Assembly: GCA_002402725.1 (NCBI GenBank)
Contig: DHGL01000006.1
Location: 768 to 12,165, forward strand
DNA length: 11,398 bases
Source: Anaerolineaceae bacterium UBA4799
GTDB taxonomy: Bacteria > Chloroflexota > Anaerolineae > Anaerolineales > Anaerolineaceae
Direction: 5' to 3'
How positions within the stretch are numbered: position 1 is the stretch's first letter; each line of letters begins with the position of its first letter. The notes under the pieces are model-generated. The model was not told the origin of the DNA, did not search any database, and saw only the letters and a program-made list of their open reading frames with translations. Made by a program: the position numbers and the translations under genes. Shown piece after piece: positions 6,207-11,398 of the stretch.

Positions 6207-7313
6207 ATGACATTGACCGGTAAGGGTATGATGATATGGAAGATCCCGAATTGTGAAGCAGGTAACCCCTCTGTCATCGCCAGGGTGGCAGCTTCCTCCG
6301 GGTTTTCTCATGTGCTGATAAAAATAGCCAACGACACCCGCCCTTACAACGTCGACAGCAGCGGCAGAGACTTGATCCCCCCTGTGCTCGACGCCTTACG
6401 CGCCAAAGGCATCCAGGTTTGGGGTTGGCACTACGTGTACGGATATGACCCCATCGGCGAAGCCAATATTGCCATTTCTCAAACCAGGAAATATGCCCTG
6501 GATGGCTATGTGATCGATGCTGAAGTGGAATACAAGCAGGCCGGGCGCGAAGCCGTAGCCAAAACCTTTATGAACCAGTTACGCAAAGGCATTCCCTCCA
6601 CGCCAGTCGCACTGAGTTCTTTCCGTTGGCCAACCTATCACCGCACTTTTCCATACGCCGCCTTTCTGGAAAAATGTGATTTGAATATGCCCCAGGTATA
6701 CTGGATGCAGGCGCACAATCCTGATTATGATCTGAAACGTAGTGTCAGTGAATTCAAAGCCATCACCCCCTTCCGTCCAATCGTGCCTACCGGCCCGGCG
6801 TATGGCGAAAGCGGCTGGTACCCGTCTCCATCAGAAGTAAGACTGTTCCTCGATACCGCCAGGGCGTTGGGGCTGACAGCGGCAAATTTCTACTCATGGG
6901 ATTATTCCCGGGTGCATCTGGTACCGGTATGGGACGAGATTGCCAAATACAATTGGCCGACACAGGGGAGCGTTTCGATCCCGGCAACCGACGCGGTCAC
7001 TCGTATTTTCGACGCTCTGAACGCGATGCAGTACGACCCGATGCTGGAAATCTACGCGCCTAATGCAGTGTTGGTCACCCCGCAACAGACCATTCAGGGG
7101 AATACCAATATCCGTGCCTTCTTTGGGCAAATGTTGACCAACCAGCTTAATGATGGTGATTTCAGGGTCACCACCAAAGAGGTCAAAGACAACATCATCC
7201 ACTTCACATGGACCTGTAACGCCAGAAGGGGTATTGTTACCGATGGAAAAGACACCATCGGGTTAAAAGATGGCAGGGTGATTTACCATTACTGCTACTA
7301 CTCTATCGAGTGA
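6207..7313 (+). CDS. Uncharacterised protein: TIM-barrel glycosidase-like domain plus SnoaL/NTF2-like domain
   Basis: I do not recognise a named family for this 368-residue protein. Residues 1-250 look like a TIM-barrel glycoside-hydrolase-like domain: alternating strand and helix pattern with aromatic-rich strand ends such as V-W-G-W-H-Y-V-Y-G-Y (71-80), Y-V-I-D-A-E-V-E-Y (101-109), M-P-Q-V-Y-W (161-166) and N-F-Y-S-W-D-Y (227-233). Asp104 and Glu106, as D-x-E at a strand end, are candidate catalytic residues by analogy with GH25-like enzymes. Residues of about 262-368 resemble a SnoaL/NTF2-like cone domain, beginning V-T-R-I-F-D-A-L-N-A-M and including Y-A-P-N-A-V-L-V. There is no signal peptide or membrane segment, so it is predicted cytoplasmic, which is odd for a cell-wall or polysaccharide hydrolase. 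A Shine-Dalgarno AGAGGAG at 6194-6200 fixes the start, 15 bp after the HD gene. It may be co-transcribed with the three genes upstream. Confidence 0.7.
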   Translation: MTLTGKGMMIWKIPNCEAGNPSVIARVAASSGFSHVLIKIANDTRPYNVDSSGRDLIPPVLDALRAKGIQVWGWHYVYGYDPIGEANIAISQTRKYALDGYVIDAEVEYKQAGREAVAKTFMNQLRKGIPSTPVALSSFRWPTYHRTFPYAAFLEKCDLNMPQVYWMQAHNPDYDLKRSVSEFKAITPFRPIVPTGPAYGESGWYPSPSEVRLFLDTARALGLTAANFYSWDYSRVHLVPVWDEIAKYNWPTQGSVSIPATDAVTRIFDALNAMQYDPMLEIYAPNAVLVTPQQTIQGNTNIRAFFGQMLTNQLNDGDFRVTTKEVKDNIIHFTWTCNARRGIVTDGKDTIGLKDGRVIYHYCYYSIE

Positions 7314-7329
7314 TTAGCGGTAACCAGTA

Positions 7330-9759
7330 TTATTCGCTGGGTTCCTTTAACTGTACAACTTTCTCTACCCGGTCTCCGGCAGACAACTGCAGAATCTGCT
7401 CACCCTTGCCAGCGCGTTTTGAGTAACCAATATCATCGACTCTGCAAGTTTTGGCTGCTGCCTTTTTCAGGTGAAGGGTATATTGATAATTCTTTTTTCC
7501 AAAGACGACACCGATCAACTCCACACCGTCCTCCATGCGGCATCCGATCACTCCCTGCCCGTAACGGCCCTGAATCGGAAATCCATCCGGTTCAACGCGC
7601 CAACCTGTCCCGTTGCTGGCCACCAGCACCACATCGCCCTTGCGGGCAATCTCAACCATTCCCGCCACCCCGTCTCCGGCTGCCAGTTTGATGGCATTCA
7701 CGCCCGCGGCAATCAGCCCCATCGGTCTCACTTCAGTACCATCGAACCTAATCGCCATACCCGATCGGGTGACGACGAGATAATGCGCTTTTTCTGTGAC
7801 CAGCATTACATCTACCAGTTCATCTCCTTCGTTAACTTTCACCAACGTGAACAGGTCAGATGCTGGTCCTTTTAGCTCACTCGCGAGTGTCTTTTTAATC
7901 AAACCTTGCCTGGTGATGGTGAGGACGAATAAATCTTGCAGGTTTGCAGTCGCGGGCAGGCAGAATACCGAGGCGGGTAGCCCAGCGGTGCGCAGCGGAG
8001 AAATGCTGGAAAAATGACTGCCTCCTCCCGGGTTCTCGATTGCGGGTAAACTCTGAATCGAGATTGCCGCTGCCTGTCCATCCAGACCAGCCAGATACAA
8101 AGTCTGATGAGAATCAGTACGCAGCGCGAAGCGCGGCGCGTCTCTGCCGCTCATACGCGGAGGTTTCTCCGCATTGATTTTGCCGATCCTCCCCTGGTCA
8201 TCCATTACCACCCAGACTGATTCAACAGGCGTTACATCTTTTACGGTCAAAAGGTCAGAAGCCACCTTGCCCTTCTTCAGGTTTACGATCTGGGTTTTGC
8301 GCCGATCCGGGTATTTATTACGGATTTCCTTCAGTTCATCTTCCACTACCTGCCGTTGTTTGGCTGGAGAACGCAGCAGCGCCAGCAGGTCTTTGATCAA
8401 TTGCACCAGTTCGCGGTATTCCTGTTCGATCTTTTTTCTTTCCAGTTGCGCCAGACGTTTTAAAGGCATGTCCAGAATAGCATTTGCCTGGATGAGTGAT
8501 AGCTTGAATTTCTTGATCAAGCGCTCTCGCGCATCATCCGTATCCGTGGATTTCCTTATGATGGAGATAACCTCATCCAGGTTCTGTAAGGCGATTCTCA
8601 AGCCCTCGAGGATGTGAATCCTCTCCTGCGCTTTCCTGAGATCAAATTCGCTGCGCCGCTTGATCACTTCAATGCGGTGCTCCAGGTAAACCCGCAAGGA
8701 TTGCTTGAGAGTTAAGAGCCTGGGTTCGTTACTGACCAGCGCGAGCAGATTAATACTGAAGGTTACCTGTAGCGGAGTGCGTTTGTACAGTTCACGCAGC
8801 ACTGATTCAGCCTCCGCCGCCTTGTTCAGTTCAATAACAATCCGCATTCCCTGGCGGTCGGATTCATCACGCAGATCGGATATTCCCTCCAGGTGCCCCT
8901 CACGGGTGAGTTCCGCAATTCTCTCGATCAGAGCAGATTTGTTCGTCATGTACGGCAACTCGGTAATGATGATGCGGCTTTTTCCGCGGGACATTTCTTC
9001 CAGGTTCAACCTGCCGCGCAGTGTGATCCTGCCCTTGCCTGTCGCGTAAGCTGCGAGAATCTCATCCTGTTCATGTTCCTGCAAAATGATGCCGCCAGTC
9101 GGAAAATCTGGTCCTTTGATGAACTTCATCAAGTCGGTGACGGGGATTTCATCCATCTTCTGCCAGTTTTCCAGCAGAAAGGCCAGCGCATCGATAACTT
9201 CCACAAGATTGTGTGGAGGGATGCTGGTTGCCATCCCCACAGCGATACCCGAGGCGCCATTAACCAGCATGTTTGGTATGGCAGACGGCAGTACCAGAGG
9301 TTCATCCAGCGAATCATCGAAGTTACGCACAAAATCAACCGTGTCCCGGTCAATCTGACTGAGCAATTCCATTGCGATTGAGGTCAACCGGGCTTCGGTG
9401 TAACGCATGGCCGCTGGAGGATCACCATCCACGCTTCCGAAATTCCCCTGCCCATCCACGAGCAGGCAGCGCATAGAAAAATCCTGTGCCAGGCGGGCCA
9501 TCGCCTCGTAAACCGCCTGGTCTCCGTGCGGGTGATATTTACCCAGAACTTCACCGACAATCCTGGCAGATTTTTTATATGCAGAATCAGCACGAACACC
9601 CATATCATACATGGCATATAACAAGCGCCGCTGCACAGGTTTCAAGCCATCCCTGGCATCAGGTAGTGCGCGGGAAACGATGACGCTCATGGCGTAATCC
9701 AGGTACGATTGCTGCATTTCGTGATCGATATCAATTTTGCGAACAGAACCCATATCCAT
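7330..9759 (-). CDS. gyrA: Type IIA DNA topoisomerase subunit A (gyrase A-like)
   Basis: This 809-residue protein is the DNA-cleaving subunit of gyrase or topoisomerase IV. The breakage-reunion domain fills residues 1 to about 480: D-Y-A-M-S-V-I near the start, K-Y-H-P-H-G-D at 74-80, the catalytic Tyr120 in A-A-M-R-Y-T-E-A-R, and [16 protein letters not shown] coiled-coil-rich stretch follows at about 370-480, then a C-terminal beta-propeller from about 490. I chose ATG 9757-9759 because GGAG lies 8 nt upstream; an upstream in-frame TTG at 9789 would add 10 residues but has no ribosome site. The canonical GyrA box (Q-R-R-G-G-K-G type) is not visible, so ParC is a real alternative name. The residue equivalent to E. 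coli GyrA Ser83 is Gln81 and that of Asp87 is Glu85. It follows rpoC across a terminator; I find no convincing promoter in the 148-bp gap. Confidence 0.9.
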   Translation of the reverse strand: MDMGSVRKIDIDHEMQQSYLDYAMSVIVSRALPDARDGLKPVQRRLLYAMYDMGVRADSAYKKSARIVGEVLGKYHPHGDQAVYEAMARLAQDFSMRCLLVDGQGNFGSVDGDPPAAMRYTEARLTSIAMELLSQIDRDTVDFVRNFDDSLDEPLVLPSAIPNMLVNGASGIAVGMATSIPPHNLVEVIDALAFLLENWQKMDEIPVTDLMKFIKGPDFPTGGIILQEHEQDEILAAYATGKGRITLRGRLNLEEMSRGKSRIIITELPYMTNKSALIERIAELTREGHLEGISDLRDESDRQGMRIVIELNKAAEAESVLRELYKRTPLQVTFSINLLALVSNEPRLLTLKQSLRVYLEHRIEVIKRRSEFDLRKAQERIHILEGLRIALQNLDEVISIIRKSTDTDDARERLIKKFKLSLIQANAILDMPLKRLAQLERKKIEQEYRELVQLIKDLLALLRSPAKQRQVVEDELKEIRNKYPDRRKTQIVNLKKGKVASDLLTVKDVTPVESVWVVMDDQGRIGKINAEKPPRMSGRDAPRFALRTDSHQTLYLAGLDGQAAAISIQSLPAIENPGGGSHFSSISPLRTAGLPASVFCLPATANLQDLFVLTITRQGLIKKTLASELKGPASDLFTLVKVNEGDELVDVMLVTEKAHYLVVTRSGMAIRFDGTEVRPMGLIAAGVNAIKLAAGDGVAGMVEIARKGDVVLVASNGTGWRVEPDGFPIQGRYGQGVIGCRMEDGVELIGVVFGKKNYQYTLHLKKAAAKTCRVDDIGYSKRAGKGEQILQLSAGDRVEKVVQLKEPSE

Positions 9760-9849
9760 AATCTGGTCTCCAGCAGTTGTGAAATTCAATAAGTTAAGTT
9801 TACTTTAAAAAAAGAGAGAGGCTACCAATTTCAACCTGGACATCATTAG

Positions 9850-9885
9850 AAAACACTCCGGACAATTGAATTTATCCGGAGTGTT
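9850..9885 (-). terminator. Intrinsic terminator after rpoC
   Basis: A perfect 11-bp stem (AACACTCCGGA at 9852-9862 with TCCGGAGTGTT at 9875-9885) encloses a 12-nt loop, starting 22 bp beyond the rpoC stop. In the gene direction it ends in a four-U run (9853-9850). The U-run is short, so termination may be partial and the topoisomerase gene could receive read-through. The minus-strand gap beyond it (9760-9849) shows no strong promoter. Confidence 0.7.
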
Positions 9886-9907
9886 CGTGGTAAGTGATTT
9901 TTCAGAT

Positions 9908-11398
9908 CTATTCGGATTTGGGTTCGGTCTCAACACCGGCGTCAGCCCCGGCAACAGCGGCTTCGCCTTCAACCGCTGGTATAAACCGACCGTACACGAA
10001 GCCGGTGCCTGCCGGGATGAGCTTGCCAATGATGACGTTTTCTTTCAAACCAAACAGTGGGTCTTCAGAGGAAGCGATAGCTGCACCGGCGAGCACTTTG
10101 ATGGTATGCTGGAAGGAAGCGGCAGAAAGGAATGAATCCGTGCTGAGCGAGGCTTTGGTAACTCCCAGCAGGATTTCAGCATAGCGCGCAGGTTGTTTAC
10201 CCTGTGCGACCATTTCTTCATTGATGCGCTTGATCTCTAATCTGTCTACCACATCCATCGGCAGGTAGGTGGTATCTCCCGGTCGAATGACCTGCACCTT
10301 GCCTATCATCTTGCGGATGATCACCTCAAAGTGTTTGTCATTGATATTTTGCCCCTGCGCCCGATACACTTTCTGAATCTCGGTCAACAGGTACATCTGC
10401 GAGGCTTCCCTGCCTTTGATCTTGAGAATGGTGTGAGGGTTGATCGACCCTTCCGTTAACGCCTGGCCTGCTTCCACCTGGTCGCCGTCACGGATAATCA
10501 TGCGCGAAGTGCTGGGAATTTCGTAATCCTCGCTCTCTTTCTGTTCATAAGAGACGAAGACTTTCCGACCTTCCACGCGTACCCTGCCGTCGTGCTGGGC
10601 GTTGATTAGAGCATCTCCCATCCTGGCAACCGGGTCTCCTGTGACGATTTCGCTGGCATCCTGCGCAACGATCTCCCATTCGGCGGGTACTTCGTACTCA
10701 TCAGATACTAGCTCGCTGTGCTCCACACGCACAAGTTTCTGTTCACCGGAGCGCTCAGCCTGCAACACCCGTGCGATTCCCGAAATGGCAGTAATGACCG
10801 CCTCACCTTTAGGGGTCCGGCGCGCTTCGAAAAGTTCTTCCACACGCGGCAAGCCTGTGGTGATGTCACCACCTGTTGCAACACCGCCCAGGTGGAAGGT
10901 TCGCAGCGTCAACTGCGTGCCGGGCTCGCCAATGGATTGCGCGGCCACCGTTCCTACGGCTGAACCCAGGGTGACAAGTGAACCACGTCCCAGGTCCATG
11001 CCATAGCATTTTGCGCAAATGCCGTGTATCAGTTCGCAAGTTAATGGAGAACGCACGTACACATTTTCCACACCAGCATCAGTGACCTTGCGAATCAGGT
11101 CATGGTCGAGAATATCATCATGCTCTGCGATCACTTCGCCCGTCTTGGGATTCACAATGCGCCCCGCGACTGTGCGACCGTACAGCCTTTCTTTCAATTT
11201 CTGCCCCGCCACATCATCTGCTTTGCGTATCCAGATACCGTTTTCAGTTCCGCAATCTTCCTCGTTGATGATGATGTCCTGGGCAATATCCACCAGGCGG
11301 CGGGTCAGATACCCGGCATCAGCGGTGCGCAGGGCGGTATCAGCCAACCCTTTGCGGGCGCCATGCGTTGAAATAAAGTACTCAAGTGCGGTCAATCC
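9908..11398 (-). CDS. rpoC: RNA polymerase beta' subunit, C-terminal part
   Basis: The window holds the last 496 residues; the N-terminal two thirds lie beyond the right edge. The first codons continue an open frame, so the TTG at 11395 is an internal Leu rather than a start. The trigger loop is present (S-T-H-G-A-R-K-G-L-A-D-T-A-L, with T-A-D-A-G-Y-L-T-R-R-L after it). The second zinc site is complete: Cys49, then Cys121, Cys128 and Cys131 in C-E-L-I-H-G-I-C-A-K-C, counted within the fragment. G-T-V-A-A-Q-S-I-G-E-P-G-T-Q-L-T, the D-I-T-T-G-L-P-R-V-E-E-L-F-E-A-R-R segment and the closing G-L-K-E-N-V-I-I-G-K-L-I-P-A-G-T-G are all intact. The tail after residue 470 is acidic and Ala/Glu-rich. 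S-A-A-S-F-Q-H-T carries His where many bacteria have Glu. This is a core gene. Confidence 0.97.
   Translation of the reverse strand, partial: GLTALEYFISTHGARKGLADTALRTADAGYLTRRLVDIAQDIIINEEDCGTENGIWIRKADDVAGQKLKERLYGRTVAGRIVNPKTGEVIAEHDDILDHDLIRKVTDAGVENVYVRSPLTCELIHGICAKCYGMDLGRGSLVTLGSAVGTVAAQSIGEPGTQLTLRTFHLGGVATGGDITTGLPRVEELFEARRTPKGEAVITAISGIARVLQAERSGEQKLVRVEHSELVSDEYEVPAEWEIVAQDASEIVTGDPVARMGDALINAQHDGRVRVEGRKVFVSYEQKESEDYEIPSTSRMIIRDGDQVEAGQALTEGSINPHTILKIKGREASQMYLLTEIQKVYRAQGQNINDKHFEVIIRKMIGKVQVIRPGDTTYLPMDVVDRLEIKRINEEMVAQGKQPARYAEILLGVTKASLSTDSFLSAASFQHTIKVLAGAAIASSEDPLFGLKENVIIGKLIPAGTGFVYGRFIPAVEGEAAVAGADAGVETEPKSE

Noticed and set aside
9086..9381. Long open frames on the plus strand opposite the topoisomerase gene
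   Set aside because: They are shadows of the conserved minus-strand gene, without ribosome sites or recognisable protein features.
9760..9789. TTG start for the topoisomerase, 10 codons upstream
   Set aside because: No Shine-Dalgarno site precedes the TTG, while the ATG at 9759 has GGAG at good spacing; family proteins start close to that point.
10602..11371. Plus-strand open frames opposite rpoC
   Set aside because: They mirror conserved rpoC coding sequence and show no independent evidence of coding.

Overview
The window reads as ordinary bacterial chromosome. It probably comes from the Chloroflexota (Anaerolineae-like). That placement is an inference from the general character of the RpoC and topoisomerase sequences and from a MalEFG transporter followed by a GH57 enzyme; it was not tested by any search. 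There are nine protein genes in three blocks, two of them cut by the window edges. I found no tRNA, rRNA, CRISPR array, insertion sequence or other sign of recent transfer.

Block 1 (1-3671, minus strand) is a sugar-uptake operon read right to left. It holds a MalE-type binding lipoprotein, the membrane permeases MalF and MalG, and the first 117 residues of a GH57 glycoside hydrolase that is also a lipoprotein. Together they look like a starch or maltodextrin unit: the surface-anchored GH57 trims polymer, MalE captures the oligomers, and MalFG imports them. No ATPase subunit is present, so it must be encoded elsewhere. A strong terminator-type hairpin plus a second stem-loop between malE and malF should leave malE more highly expressed than the permeases. 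The 375-bp gap upstream of malE (3672-4046) holds a good -35/-10 pair, a second possible promoter, a tandem 9-bp repeat next to the -35, an unusually long Shine-Dalgarno-like sequence, and an 18-bp inverted repeat just before the malE ribosome site.

Block 2 (4047-7313, plus strand) has four close-packed genes: a lipoate/octanoate transferase of the LplA/LipM type, a SanA/YdcF-type membrane-anchored DUF218 protein, an HD-domain hydrolase, and an uncharacterised two-domain protein (TIM-barrel glycosidase-like plus SnoaL/NTF2-like). The first three lack a clear Shine-Dalgarno site, and at least one may be read from a leaderless message. I see no clear common pathway.

Block 3 (7330-11398, minus strand) is core information processing: the C-terminal third of RNA polymerase beta' (rpoC), a terminator, then a type IIA topoisomerase A subunit. 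The latter has Gln at the quinolone-contact serine position and no recognisable GyrA box. Its 3' end faces the block 2 genes with 16 bp between the stops.

I do not see a convincing new multi-gene system. The points most worth following up are the malE control region, the two-domain TIM-barrel/NTF2 protein, and the topoisomerase features.
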